Positions 1 through 10,947 of a stretch of DNA of 64,000 bases are shown here, piece by piece. The stretch comes from Bradyrhizobium manausense. Its GTDB lineage: Bacteria; Pseudomonadota; Alphaproteobacteria; Rhizobiales; Xanthobacteraceae. The first letter of the stretch is position 1; each line of letters starts with the position of its first letter. The position numbers and the translations under genes are program-made. Below the pieces are notes generated by a model. It did not search any database, was not told the origin of the DNA, and saw only the letters and a list, made by a program, of their open reading frames with translations. Where the stretch lies: positions 496,001 to 560,000 of the forward strand of contig NZ_JAFCKB010000002.1 in the NCBI RefSeq assembly GCF_018130615.1, read 5' to 3'.

Positions 1-25
1 GATTCCATCAGGAGCCCTGATGGTC

Positions 26-1471
26 CTACCGCCGGAAGAACGACGATATCGTTGAACTCGCTGACGCCGTCTCTGGCTTGGCTTGAGGGGGCGGCGGCGC
101 AGGTGGTGGCGCGGGCTCCTCGCGCTTTGAGGAGCGCTTTGAGGAGTAGCCACGGCGGCGCTTTTCCGGCTTGGCGGCGGGCGCGGGCGCAGGGGTGGTT
201 TCAGCTTGCGGCGCCGAGTCCTGGCTCTTCTCCGAGCTCGTGTCCTGGTTCTTATCCTGGCTCTTGTCTTGCGATTTGTCTTGGATCTTGTCTTGGACCC
301 TGTCTTGGGACTTGTCCGAGCCGCCGCGCATTGACAGGCGCTGGCCGTCGAACACTGTGGTCTCGCAGTGGCGATTGCTCTCGCTCAGCCCTGCGCAGAG
401 CTTCGCCGCCGCAGCCGCATTGATCAGGGGGCCGGCGCCGAGGCGGAGCTGCATGCCGAGGCCGTTATTGCCTTCCTTGATCATGATGATCGGGCGCAGC
501 ACGGCGACTTCCGGATTCGACTTGGTCAGGCCGCGCCAGAGTGCACGCAGGCCGTCGATCGAATTCGCGCCTCCGAGGTCGATGGCAAAGCGCGTCTGCT
601 GGACTGCGATCGCGGGCGCCTCGGCCTCGCCTGCCTCGGACGGTTTGGCAGGTGCCGCGGCAACTTCGGTCGGAGCGGGCGCCGGGTCGGGCTTCTTCTC
701 GGCGGATTTCTCCGTTGAGTCGGGCTGGATCAATTTGGACGCCGCTGGATCAGGCGGCGCCATGATCGACTTCGACGGCAGCAGCGGAAGGACGGGCAGC
801 GCCGATGTCGTCACAGCCGACTGCGAAACGAGCGAGGCAGCAGAAGCAGCCTGCGGCAGCGGGGCCGACTGATCCTTCGCAGCCTCCTTCGAATTGTCCT
901 TGTTCGAACCGTCCTTGTTCAAGCCGTCCTTGGGCTCCTTGCCGGCACCCGTGCGCGGCCTGTCGACCAGCGAGGCCGCGGTCGAGGCGACCGGTGCGAC
1001 GTCCGGAGCCGGAGACGGTGGCTGCGCAGCGGCGACCGGCGTGTCCTGCGGCTTCGACGCGGGCGCCTGGGGCGATGTCGCGTTCTGCTTGGCGATGGCG
1101 CCGGTGACGGAATCAAGCCCTTGCTCGATCACGGTGACGCGCGCGTAGAGCCGGTCGCGATCGGTGTTCAGCGTCTCGATGGCGGAGGTGAGACGGCGGG
1201 CTTCGAGCTGGCTTTCCCTGGTCAGCACCTGAAGCCGATCGGCCTGGTGGGCGAGGTCGGCGGAGGCGACCTGGTCGCGCCGCCAGCCGAGCTGGGCCTG
1301 GTTGGCCATTACGGCGACCACGACGGCGCCGACGGCGGCGACACCCCAGGAGCCCAGCCGCCACAGCAAGCGGCGATCGAATGCGCTTTCCTCGGCCAAA
1401 AGTCCGGAGAACAGGCCGCCGGTCTCCTTGTCGCCGAAGGCATCCGCCAGTGGGTCGGAATCCTTTGCCAT
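26..1471 (-). CDS. Membrane-anchored SPOR-like protein with KSQD repeats
   Basis: A 481-residue protein of no recognised name. It has a short cytoplasmic N-terminus, one membrane helix at about residues 38-57, a likely coiled coil at about 65-120, and a long Ala/Pro/Lys/Asp-rich linker. A folded region follows at about 292-385. Its pattern (an F-x-I-D-L-G-G start, then A-A-A-A-K-L-C-A-G-L and a final C-E-T-T-V-F) resembles a SPOR peptidoglycan-binding domain. After it comes a tandem run of K-x-Q-D tetrapeptides (SQDK/VQDK/IQDK) and a Pro/Lys-rich tail. The architecture suggests an inner-membrane protein whose periplasmic end contacts the cell wall; the SPOR assignment is inference. It is divergent from glmU, across 190 bp. 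Confidence 0.75.
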   Translation of the reverse strand: MAKDSDPLADAFGDKETGGLFSGLLAEESAFDRRLLWRLGSWGVAAVGAVVVAVMANQAQLGWRRDQVASADLAHQADRLQVLTRESQLEARRLTSAIETLNTDRDRLYARVTVIEQGLDSVTGAIAKQNATSPQAPASKPQDTPVAAAQPPSPAPDVAPVASTAASLVDRPRTGAGKEPKDGLNKDGSNKDNSKEAAKDQSAPLPQAASAASLVSQSAVTTSALPVLPLLPSKSIMAPPDPAASKLIQPDSTEKSAEKKPDPAPAPTEVAAAPAKPSEAGEAEAPAIAVQQTRFAIDLGGANSIDGLRALWRGLTKSNPEVAVLRPIIMIKEGNNGLGMQLRLGAGPLINAAAAAKLCAGLSESNRHCETTVFDGQRLSMRGGSDKSQDRVQDKIQDKSQDKSQDKNQDTSSEKSQDSAPQAETTPAPAPAAKPEKRRRGYSSKRSSKREEPAPPPAPPPPQAKPETASASSTISSFFRR

Positions 1472-1661
1472 GAACGTTTAGTGCCCAGCCCTGTCTGGCT
1501 TCCCCGAATCAATCAAGGAACATTAACAGGAAAACCCACGCGCACTTGAATTCCGGGCGTTTGCGGGGGTAGCAAGGCGACAAGCTCAGGCGACACCGGC
1601 TCGCCGCCGCTCGCCGTCCCTTGGGGGTGACGACCGATTCGGCCGTATTGACAGGATTGCA

Positions 1662-3017
1662 ATGATTGCCCGCACAAGCCTCACGATCGTTCTCGCCGCC
1701 GGCGAGGGCACGCGCATGCGATCGAGCGTGCCGAAGGTGCTGCATCCCGTAGCTTCCCAGACGTTACTCGCCCATGTGCTCGGCGCGGCGCCGCGGGGAA
1801 CCGGCACCGCCCTCGCGGTGGTGATCGGTCCCGATCACCAGGCCGTCGCGGATGAGGCGAAGCGTATCCGTCCCGATGCGCTCATCTTCGTGCAGGGGCA
1901 GCGCCTCGGCACCGCGCATGCGGTGCTGGCGGCGCGCGAGGCGATTGCGCGCGGTGCGGATGATGTCCTGATCGCCTTCGGTGATACGCCGCTGATCTCG
2001 GCCGAGACGTTTGCGCGGCTGCGCGCGCCGCTCGCCAAGGGGGCTGCGATTGCCGCGCTCGGCTTCCGCGCGGCGGACCCGACCGGCTATGGCCGTTTCA
2101 TCGTCCAAGGCGATCGCCTGGTCGCGATCCGCGAACATGCCGATGCCAGCGCGGACGAGCGCAAGATCGATCTGTGTAATGCCGGCGTGATGGCAATCGA
2201 CGGGCGCCACGCGCTCGCGATCCTGGACGGAATAGGCAATGCGAATTCCAAAGGCGAATACTATCTGACCGATGCGGTCGGCATCGTCCGCGACAATGGA
2301 TGGGAGTCCGTGGTGATCGAGACCAGCGAGGACGAAGTGCGCGGCATCAATACCAAGGCCCAGCTGGCAGAAGCGGAAGGTGTGATGCAGGCGCGACTGC
2401 GCAAGGCTGCGATGGAGGCCGGCGTCACGCTGATCGCTCCTGAGACCGTCTATCTCGCCGTCGACACCGTGTTCGGCAAGGACGTCACCATCGAGCCATT
2501 CGTGGTGATCGGACCGGGCGTGTCGATCGCCGACGGCACCGTAATTCATTCCTTCTCGCATATCGTCGAGACCACGCTCGGCAAGAAGGTTTCGATCGGT
2601 CCCTATGCGCGCTTGCGTCCCGGCACGTCACTCGGCGACGGCGCGCGGATCGGCAATTTCGTGGAGACCAAGGCCGCGACGCTGGAGGCCGGCGTCAAGG
2701 TCAACCATCTCTCCTACATTGGCGACGCCACCGTCGGCGCCAATTCCAACATCGGTGCCGGCACCATCACCTGCAATTACGATGGCTTCAAGAAGCACAA
2801 GACGGTGATCGGGCAGGGTGCCTTCGTCGGCACCAACTCCTCGCTGGTCGCGCCGGTGAAGATCGGCGACGGCGCCTATATCGGCTCGGGCTCGGTGATC
2901 ACGCGCGACGTGCCAGATGACGCGATGGCGCTGGAGCGCAGCCAACAGACCATCCGCGAAGGCGGCGCGGCGCGCTATCGTGAAATGAAGACCAGCGGCA
3001 AGAAGCCGGAGAAGTGA
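1662..3017 (+). CDS. glmU: Bifunctional GlmU: GlcNAc-1-phosphate uridylyltransferase / GlcN-1-phosphate acetyltransferase
   Basis: Makes UDP-N-acetylglucosamine in two steps, acetylating GlcN-1-P and then uridylating it. The product feeds peptidoglycan and lipid A synthesis in the cytoplasm. The N-terminal nucleotidyltransferase signature ([11 protein letters not shown]...PKVLHP, about residues 11-30) is followed by GTAHAV and DTPLIS. The C-terminal half is a left-handed beta helix of hexapeptide repeats with the conserved acetyltransferase segment NCNYDG-type (here [13 protein letters not shown]) and IGSGSVI. The 451 residues match the family (about 456 in E. coli). glmS lies 0.7 kb downstream on the same strand, so two UDP-GlcNAc pathway genes sit together. 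Confidence 0.97.
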   Translation: MIARTSLTIVLAAGEGTRMRSSVPKVLHPVASQTLLAHVLGAAPRGTGTALAVVIGPDHQAVADEAKRIRPDALIFVQGQRLGTAHAVLAAREAIARGADDVLIAFGDTPLISAETFARLRAPLAKGAAIAALGFRAADPTGYGRFIVQGDRLVAIREHADASADERKIDLCNAGVMAIDGRHALAILDGIGNANSKGEYYLTDAVGIVRDNGWESVVIETSEDEVRGINTKAQLAEAEGVMQARLRKAAMEAGVTLIAPETVYLAVDTVFGKDVTIEPFVVIGPGVSIADGTVIHSFSHIVETTLGKKVSIGPYARLRPGTSLGDGARIGNFVETKAATLEAGVKVNHLSYIGDATVGANSNIGAGTITCNYDGFKKHKTVIGQGAFVGTNSSLVAPVKIGDGAYIGSGSVITRDVPDDAMALERSQQTIREGGAARYREMKTSGKKPEK

Positions 3018-3057
3018 GCGCCGGCCGGCTGGTCTGGACATCGTCGGGGGCTAGCCG

Positions 3058-3243
3058 ATGGTCCAGTTCATTGGCGGCATGATCGTCGACCTGATCAGTT
3101 TTCTGATCGGGGTCTTCATCGCGGCGACAGGACGAACGCTACTGAAACTCTTCGCCGTAGATGAGCCGTCCGACATTCAGTCTGTCGTCGTCGGACTGGC
3201 ATTCTGGGGCTTCGTCGCCATGCTCGCCTATGCCACCCTCTAG
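3058..3243 (+). CDS. Small two-helix membrane protein
   Basis: A 61-residue protein not assignable to a named family. It has two hydrophobic segments (about residues 4-22 and 42-60) separated by a short charged stretch (GRTLLKLFAVDEPSD), which fits a small inner-membrane hairpin. It begins with ATG 40 bp after the glmU stop on the same strand, so co-transcription is plausible. Codon use and GC match the neighbours, supporting a real gene, but no function can be given. Confidence 0.6.
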   Translation: MVQFIGGMIVDLISFLIGVFIAATGRTLLKLFAVDEPSDIQSVVVGLAFWGFVAMLAYATL

Positions 3244-3265
3244 GACGAGGAGAGGCCGGCGGGGG

Positions 3266-3484
3266 TTATTCGTCGTCCGCGAATTCAGCGAAGATGGCGC
3301 GCGTCAGGCGCCAGCCGCGGGGCTTGGCGCGCTTTGCAGGCTCATTGGCTGCATGCTTGATGAAGACCGGCTTGCTTTCCTTGCCGCGCTGTGGCGGCGG
3401 CCAATGCGCAAGGTGCGTGCCCGAGGTCTCGCTGGCACGCATATACGTCAAAGAGTGACCTTTGCGGTCGGACGTGGCTTTCAT
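3266..3484 (-). CDS. Small basic hypothetical protein
   Basis: A 72-residue, Lys/Arg-rich soluble protein with no recognisable domain. It ends in a short acidic tail (EFADDE) and contains a basic KRAKPRGWRLTR stretch. It is convergent with the small membrane protein upstream and divergent from glmS. I keep it as a gene because the frame is open with host-like codon bias and it fills the gap between two plus-strand genes. Function unknown. Confidence 0.5.
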   Translation of the reverse strand: MKATSDRKGHSLTYMRASETSGTHLAHWPPPQRGKESKPVFIKHAANEPAKRAKPRGWRLTRAIFAEFADDE

Positions 3485-3610
3485 GGCCTTGATCTCCCGG
3501 GGTCGAATCGTTGGCCAAAGTTATTGACAACGAGTTAACGCGCGCGGTTAAAGGCCGGCCACATCGACGTAGGACAGGGATCGCAGTCATCGAACGTTGT
3601 CGCAATCCGT

Positions 3611-3616
3611 TATAAT
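3611..3616 (+). promoter_or_regulatory. Possible -10 box of the glmS promoter
   Basis: A perfect TATAAT lies in an AT-rich pocket 90 bp upstream of the glmS ATG. It stands out in this GC-rich sequence, but no good TTGACA-like -35 box lies 16-18 bp upstream, so the call is weak. Confidence 0.3.
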
Positions 3617-3705
3617 TATTGAGTATCTGGTTCCTTAGGAACTTCGCTAAAAACCGGGCGCGTCGTTTAGGTGATTTTTCGACGATTTGGGGGATATTGA
3701 TCCGC

Positions 3706-5532
<1,827 letters not shown>

Positions 5533-5621
5533 GCAAGAGGGATCGGGTCGGATCGCTTCGTGGTCTTCCAAAACCTGCTAGAAGACCCTAGCTTGACCGA
5601 AGCGACCGACCTGGAACCCGA

Positions 5622-6392
5622 ATGACCGCCCGCGACGACGCGCCTGCGCCACTTGATCCCGCCCCGGAACCACATACCGGCCTGATGGGCCGTTTCCGCA
5701 ATTATTTCCTGACCGGACTGATCGTCACCGGTCCGATCGCGATCACGCTGTACCTGGTCTGGTGGTTCGTCACCTGGGTCGACGGTGTGGTGCGGCCATT
5801 CGTTCCGCTGGCCTATCGGCCGGAAACCTATCTGCCTTACGGCGTTCCCGGCTGGGGACTGATTGTCGCATTCTTCACGCTGACGCTGGTCGGCTTCCTC
5901 GCGGCCAACCTGATCGGCCGGACCCTGGTCGATGTCGGCGAGACCTTCCTCGGCCGGATCCCGGCGGTGCGCGCCATCTATCGCGGCCTCAAGCAGGTGT
6001 TCGAGACGCTGTTCTCGGGCAAGGGCTCGAGCTTTCGCAAAGTCGGCCTCGTCGAGTTTCCATCGCCCGGCATGTGGTCGATCGTGCTGATCTCGCAATC
6101 GCCGAGCGAGGACATTGCGCGCAGCTTGCCGGGGCAGGAGGAACATGTCTCGGTGTTTCTGCCGTGCTCGCCGAACCCGACCACCGGCTTCTTCTTCTAC
6201 GTGCCGAAGAGCAAGATCATCGAGGTCGACCTCAGTGCCGAGGACGCCGCAACGCTGATCATGTCCGCCGGCGTGGTCCAGCCCGGCTCGGCGCCCGACC
6301 CGAAGAAGGCGGCCGCGCTCGCGGGCATGGCCAATGCCGCACGGATTGCCAACGCCTCCGCGCTTCAGCCCGAGCCTGCGAAGGTGGAGTAG
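5622..6392 (+). CDS. DUF502 family membrane protein
   Basis: A 256-residue inner-membrane protein of the DUF502 family. Two strong membrane helices (about residues 28-52 and 75-98) are joined by a short periplasmic loop. Conserved DUF502 features follow: the R-x-I-P-x-V-R-x-I-Y-x-x-x-K-Q segment (RIPAVRAIYRGLKQVFET) and the later PCSPNPTTGFFFYVP block. The function of the family is not established. It lies 89 bp after glmS on the same strand with its own short leader. Confidence 0.85.
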   Translation: MTARDDAPAPLDPAPEPHTGLMGRFRNYFLTGLIVTGPIAITLYLVWWFVTWVDGVVRPFVPLAYRPETYLPYGVPGWGLIVAFFTLTLVGFLAANLIGRTLVDVGETFLGRIPAVRAIYRGLKQVFETLFSGKGSSFRKVGLVEFPSPGMWSIVLISQSPSEDIARSLPGQEEHVSVFLPCSPNPTTGFFFYVPKSKIIEVDLSAEDAATLIMSAGVVQPGSAPDPKKAAALAGMANAARIANASALQPEPAKVE

Positions 6393-6498
6393 GGCCATTC
6401 CGCGGGGAGATGGCCGGGGGCACGCAGGCGTTCGCGTCCTCTGCTAATGTTCCGGTCGAACCGAGCGCAGCGTTCGGAATTTCGAACTGGAGTGCCCG

Positions 6499-7356
6499 AT
6501 GTCAAAGACCATTGCGATCCTCGCGCCCGGTGCCATGGGCAGCGCAGTGGCCCGCCGCCTGAGCGAGAACGGCGCGCGCGTGCTGACGTCGCTGAAGGGA
6601 CGAAGCGAGGCGACGCTGAAACGGGCGGCGGATGCCGGCATGATCGGCGCCGAGGACGATGCGATCGCGGACGCCGACATCATCCTCTCGATCGTGCCGC
6701 CCGGCGAAGCGGTGGCGCTGGCCGAGCGGCTCGCAGCGTTGATCGCCGGGCGCAACAAGAAGCCGGTCGTCGTCGACTGCAACGCCGTCAATGTCGACAC
6801 GGTGAAGCGCATCGAGGAGATCATAGGCTCGGCGCAGGCCCCCTTCGTCGATGGCGGCATCATCGGCTTCCCGCCACAACCGGGCGGCAAGAGCCCTGCG
6901 TTCTACATGTCGGGTGAGCATGCGCAGGGCCTCGCCGTGCTCAGGGATTTCGGGCTCGACCTGCGCATCGTCGAGGGCCCGGTCGGCGCGGCCTCCGCGG
7001 TCAAGATGTCTTACGCCGGCATCGTCAAGGGTCTCGCCGGGATCGGCTCGGCCATGGTGGTCGCCGCGACCAAAGCGGGGGCTGCGGATGCGCTGCGCGA
7101 CGAGCTCGCGCTGAGCCAGCCCGCCATCCTGGCGCGGCTCGAGGTGGCTCTGCCGGACATGATCCCGAAGGCCTATCGCTGGGTCGCTGAGATGCGGGAG
7201 ATATCGGGCTTCCTCGGGCCGGATCATCCGGCAAGCCAGGTCTACGAAGGTTTCGCCAAATGGTTCGAGCATCTGGCCGAGGACGCGAAAGGCGAAGCTG
7301 TCGATGCGGCGCTGCTGAAAGCCTTCGCAGCGAGCATCGGGAAGAAAAGAGCCTGA
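6499..7356 (+). CDS. NAD(P)-dependent oxidoreductase, beta-hydroxyacid dehydrogenase type (DUF1932 C-terminus)
   Basis: A 285-residue protein with an N-terminal Rossmann fold. Its glycine motif APGAMGSAVARRL (about residues 9-21) resembles the 6-phosphogluconate / 3-hydroxyisobutyrate dehydrogenase superfamily. It is followed by SIVPPGEA, a canonical end-of-strand-4 segment, and a central GGIIGFPP segment. The C-terminal half matches the DUF1932 type of helical dimerisation domain. The substrate cannot be told from sequence. It is followed on the same strand by a second NADPH-type reductase. Confidence 0.8.
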   Translation: MSKTIAILAPGAMGSAVARRLSENGARVLTSLKGRSEATLKRAADAGMIGAEDDAIADADIILSIVPPGEAVALAERLAALIAGRNKKPVVVDCNAVNVDTVKRIEEIIGSAQAPFVDGGIIGFPPQPGGKSPAFYMSGEHAQGLAVLRDFGLDLRIVEGPVGAASAVKMSYAGIVKGLAGIGSAMVVAATKAGAADALRDELALSQPAILARLEVALPDMIPKAYRWVAEMREISGFLGPDHPASQVYEGFAKWFEHLAEDAKGEAVDAALLKAFAASIGKKRA

Positions 7357-7437
7357 CGATCAGGCAGGTGCGATCAGTCTGCTTCGCCCTGCAATGTGAC
7401 AATGGTTGACGTTCGCAGACGTGAGACGGGAGTTCGA

Positions 7438-8367
7438 ATGAGACTGCTCGTGATCGGCGCGGGCGCGCTTGGCGGCTATTACGGAGCTCGCCTGGTCAGA
7501 GCCGGCGGCGACGTGACCTTTCTGGTGCGGGCCGGGCGCGCGGAGCAATTGCGGCGAGACGGATTGCAGGTCGTGAGCCCGCATGGTGACTTTGCCGTGC
7601 AGCCGAAGACCATTCTGGCAAATGATCTGAAGGAGCCGTTCGACGTCGTGCTCGTCGGGGTGAAATCCTACTCGCTCGACGATGCGATGGCGCAGTTCGC
7701 CCCGGCGGTCGGCGCCAACACGATGATTCTTCCCATCCTCAACGGGTTGAAGCATCTCGACGCCCTGACTGCGCGGTTCGGCGCGGAGCGCGTCCTCGGT
7801 GGTTTGGCGAACGTCAGTGCCGGGCTCGATGCGGATGGTCGCGTCGTTCAGTTCATGGCCAATCAAACGATCGTCTTCGGCGAGATCGATGGTTCGCTGA
7901 GCGAGCGTGCGTTGGCGCTGGAGACGCTGCTCCATGTTCCCGGCATCGACGTGCGCGCCAGCGAAGCGATCATGCAGGACATGTGGGAAAAGTTCGTGCA
8001 GCTCAGCACGCTCGCCGGCATCACCTGTTTGATGCGCGCGAGCATTGGCGACATCCTGGCTGTGCCGAACGGCGAACAGTCGATCTTCCGCCTGTTTGGC
8101 GAATGTTGCGCGGTGGCGACGGCCTCGGGTTTCGAGCCGCGCGCCCCGTTCATCGAGTTCGACCGAAAACTTTTCACGACGCTGGACTCGCCGCTCAAGG
8201 CCTCGATGCTGCGCGACATCGAGCGCAGCTCGGTCACCGAGGCGGAGCACATCCTCGGCGACATGGCCAACCGGGCCCGCGCGCTCGGCGTCGACACGCC
8301 GCTCCTGGATCTGGCCCGCGCGCATGTGGCGGCCTACGAGGTCGGGCGCCGGCGCTCCGCGGGCTAG
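7438..8367 (+). CDS. Ketopantoate reductase family protein (ApbA/PanE)
   Basis: A 309-residue NADPH-dependent reductase of the 2-dehydropantoate 2-reductase family. The start at 7438 places the Rossmann motif IGAGALGGYYGARL at residues 5-18; an in-frame ATG at 7396 would only add an unconserved tail. The catalytic-type segments are present: PILNGLKH (Asn near residue 100) and the Lys of WEKFVQLS (near residue 180). The family has many paralogues, so true pantothenate synthesis is not proven. Its stop codon overlaps the recG stop on the other strand within a shared CTAG (8364-8367). Confidence 0.8.
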   Translation: MRLLVIGAGALGGYYGARLVRAGGDVTFLVRAGRAEQLRRDGLQVVSPHGDFAVQPKTILANDLKEPFDVVLVGVKSYSLDDAMAQFAPAVGANTMILPILNGLKHLDALTARFGAERVLGGLANVSAGLDADGRVVQFMANQTIVFGEIDGSLSERALALETLLHVPGIDVRASEAIMQDMWEKFVQLSTLAGITCLMRASIGDILAVPNGEQSIFRLFGECCAVATASGFEPRAPFIEFDRKLFTTLDSPLKASMLRDIERSSVTEAEHILGDMANRARALGVDTPLLDLARAHVAAYEVGRRRSAG

Positions 8368-10472
8368 CCCGCGCCGATCAGCGGGATCGCCTCGTCGCGC
8401 TCGTAGAGATACAACAGGCAGCGCAGCGCCTCGCCGCGCTCGCCCTTCAGCTTCGGATCCTCCTTCAGGATCCGCAGCGCCTCGTCTCTAGCCTGCGTGA
8501 TGAGCTGGCCGTGAACCTCCGACCGCGCGATGCGGTAGCCGGGCAGGCCGCTCTGGCGCACGCCCAGCACGTCGCCTTCGCCGCGCAGCTTCAGATCTTC
8601 CTCGGCGATGCGAAAGCCATCGGTGGTCTCGCGGATCACCTTCAGGCGTGCCTTCGACATTTCCCCGAGTGGTTCACTGTAGAGCAGAATGCAGGTCGAC
8701 GCCTCCGAGCCTCGCCCGATGCGGCCGCGGAGCTGGTGGAGTTGGGCAAGCCCAAAACGCTCGGCGTTCTCGATCACCATGATAGTGGCGGCCGGCACGT
8801 CGACGCCGACCTCGACGACGGTGGTCGCGACCAGAAGACCGATCTCGTGGGCGGCGAACTGACCCATGACGCGGTCCTTTTCGGTGCCCTTCATCTGCCC
8901 GTGGACCAGGCCGACGCGATCTCCAAAGCGCTTCTGCAGGCTTTCGAAGCGTTTCGTCGCGTTGGTGAGATGCTCGGTGCCCTCGGCCTCGGACTCCTCG
9001 ACCAGAGGGCAGATCCAGTAGACCAGCTTGCCCGACTCGAGCGCGCGGCCGACCCCGTCCATGACCTCACCGAGCCGGCTCATGGCGACGGCGCGGGTGT
9101 CGATCGGCTGGCGCCCTGCGGGCTTTTCGCGCAGCTCGGAGATGTCCATGTCGCCGAAATAGGTCAGCACCAGCGTGCGCGGAATCGGCGTGGCGCTCAG
9201 CACCAGCACATCGACCGCATCGCCCTTCGAGGTCAGCGCCAGCCGCTCGCGCACGCCAAAACGGTGCTGCTCGTCGACGACGGCAAGCGCGAGGTCTTTG
9301 AAAATGACGTCGTCCTGGATCAGCGCATGGGTGCCGACGAGGAGATCGATCCCGCCGGCTTCGAGTTGCGCCAGCAACTCGCGCCGCTCCTTGCCCTTCT
9401 CGCGGCCGGTGAGGATCGCGACCCGCAGGCCGGCGCGCTCGGCGAGCGGCGCAATGGTCTTGATGTGCTGCCGCGCCAAAATCTCGGTGGGGGCCATCAG
9501 AGCGGCCTGCTTGCCGGCTTCGGCCACGGCGGCGGCCGCCAGCAGTGCCACCACGGTCTTGCCGGAGCCGACATCGCCCTGGAGCAGGCGGAGCATACGC
9601 ACGGGTTGTTGCAGGTCCTCGGCGATGGCAGCCGCTGCGCTGCGCTGGGAGGGGGTGAGCGCGTAGGGCAGGGCGTCGATGATCTTGTTGCGCAAATGGC
9701 CGTCACCGGCATTGCGCACGCCGGCCGGCCGGCGCAGCTGCGCGCGGATCAGGGCGAGCGCAAGCTGGCCGGCGAGCAGTTCGTCGAAGGCGAGACGCGA
9801 CCAGTAACGCTGGTCGGGTAGGATGTCCGTCAGCTCGACCGGCTGGTGCACGCGGTTGAGCGCCTCCGCAATCGGCGGAAAATTGCAGCGGCGCAGCACG
9901 TCCGGGCTGATCCATTCGGGCAGCGCGGGCAGCTTGAGCAGCGCCTGCGCGATCGCGCGGCGCAGCGAGCCGAGCGCCAGCCCCTCGGTGAGTGGATAAA
10001 CCGGATCGATCCCCGAGAGCTTCGAGATCGCCTCCTCGTCGAGCACGCGGTCGGGGTGCACGATCTGCGGGATGCCGTCGTACATCTGCAGCGTGCCGGA
10101 CACGAATCGCTTCTCGCCCATCGGCAGCAGCTTTTCGACATAGCCGGGTTTGGCGCGGAAGAAGGTCAGCACGACGTCGCCGGTGTCGTCGCTGGCATAG
10201 ACCAGGTACGGCGCGCGGGAATTGCGCGGCGGAGGCGGGCGGTGACGGTCGACGGTGACCTCCAGCGTCACCATGGTTCCCTGGACTGCGTCGCGGATCT
10301 TTGGCCGAGCCCGCCGGTCGATCACCTGGCTCGGCAGATGCAACAGCAGGTCCACCAGACGCGGTGTCTCGCTGCGGCTGAGCAGATACTGCAGCAGCTT
10401 GTCCTGCTTCGGACCGACGCCGGGCAGGCTGGTCACGGGAGCAAACAGCGGATTGAGCAGGCTGGGGCGCAT
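8364..10472 (-). CDS. recG: ATP-dependent DNA helicase RecG
   Basis: A 702-residue branch-migrating helicase that remodels stalled forks and Holliday junctions. The start at 10472 gives MRPSLLNPLFAPVTSLPGVGPK, the expected beginning of the wedge domain. The open frame continues upstream to 10835 without conserved sequence. It has an OB-fold wedge at about 60-160. Helicase motifs are GDVGSGKTVVALLA (Walker A), VVDEQHRFGV (DEQH box), LSATPIPRTL (motif III), TTVVEVGVDVP and QLRGRIGRG (motif VI). It is tail-to-tail with the ketopantoate reductase gene, and its head faces sdhE-mfd across about 180 bp. Confidence 0.96.
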   Translation of the reverse strand: MRPSLLNPLFAPVTSLPGVGPKQDKLLQYLLSRSETPRLVDLLLHLPSQVIDRRARPKIRDAVQGTMVTLEVTVDRHRPPPPRNSRAPYLVYASDDTGDVVLTFFRAKPGYVEKLLPMGEKRFVSGTLQMYDGIPQIVHPDRVLDEEAISKLSGIDPVYPLTEGLALGSLRRAIAQALLKLPALPEWISPDVLRRCNFPPIAEALNRVHQPVELTDILPDQRYWSRLAFDELLAGQLALALIRAQLRRPAGVRNAGDGHLRNKIIDALPYALTPSQRSAAAAIAEDLQQPVRMLRLLQGDVGSGKTVVALLAAAAVAEAGKQAALMAPTEILARQHIKTIAPLAERAGLRVAILTGREKGKERRELLAQLEAGGIDLLVGTHALIQDDVIFKDLALAVVDEQHRFGVRERLALTSKGDAVDVLVLSATPIPRTLVLTYFGDMDISELREKPAGRQPIDTRAVAMSRLGEVMDGVGRALESGKLVYWICPLVEESEAEGTEHLTNATKRFESLQKRFGDRVGLVHGQMKGTEKDRVMGQFAAHEIGLLVATTVVEVGVDVPAATIMVIENAERFGLAQLHQLRGRIGRGSEASTCILLYSEPLGEMSKARLKVIRETTDGFRIAEEDLKLRGEGDVLGVRQSGLPGYRIARSEVHGQLITQARDEALRILKEDPKLKGERGEALRCLLYLYERDEAIPLIGAG

Positions 10473-10656
10473 GGACACGAATCTAGGATCGTTTGGGCTC
10501 GTCTTGCCCGGCTTTATGCCGGGCATCCACGCCTTTTTTCGTGCTCCTGGCGGGCAGCGGGACCTGACAAATCGAGGGCTGACACGGCCAGTCCGAGTGG
10601 CTATATCACCCCGGCCCGGCACGTCCGGGCTTTCGGCGTTTGACTGGATTTGAGAC

Positions 10657-10947
10657 ATGACGGGAACGACACGATCGAGCAGCGGCCTGGATGATCGTCG
10701 CAAGCGGCTTCTGTTCCGCTGCTGGCACCGCGGCACGCGCGAGATGGACCTGATCCTCGGCCGCTTCGCGGATGCCGAGATCGGTAACCTGTCCGATACG
10801 GAGCTGACCGAGCTCGAGACCCTGCTCGAGGTCAACGATCCCGATCTCTATGCCGCCATCACCGGTGACAAGCTGCTGCCAGCCGACGTCACCGGCGCGC
10901 TGTTTGCCCGCATCAAGGCCTATCCGATCGCGGACAGCGACGTATGA
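10657..10947 (+). CDS. sdhE: Succinate dehydrogenase assembly factor SdhE (FAD assembly factor)
   Basis: A 96-residue protein of the SdhE/Sdh5 family, which helps attach FAD covalently to the SdhA flavoprotein. The diagnostic RGxxE motif is present (HRGTREMDLILGRFAD, about residues 28-43), as is the acidic segment LLEVNDPDLYAAITG. The stop overlaps the mfd start by ATGA (10944-10947), so the two are translationally coupled. The sdhE-mfd order is common in Alphaproteobacteria. Confidence 0.93.
   Translation: MTGTTRSSSGLDDRRKRLLFRCWHRGTREMDLILGRFADAEIGNLSDTELTELETLLEVNDPDLYAAITGDKLLPADVTGALFARIKAYPIADSDV

Noticed and set aside
236-330. Tandem short repeats that could suggest a CRISPR or satellite
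   Set aside because: They encode in-frame KSQD-type tetrapeptides of the first gene and have no spacers.
3637-3680. EcfG-type stress promoter (GGAAC...CGTT) upstream of glmS
   Set aside because: The spacing between GGAAC and CGTT is 21 bp, too long for the 17-18 bp of EcfG promoters.
3619-3705. N-terminal extension of glmS from a TTG start
   Set aside because: It would remove the essential N-terminal Cys and matches nothing conserved; ATG 3706 is correct.
7983-9821. Long plus-strand open frame opposite recG
   Set aside because: It is a shadow frame produced by GC-rich codon bias of recG and has no domain.
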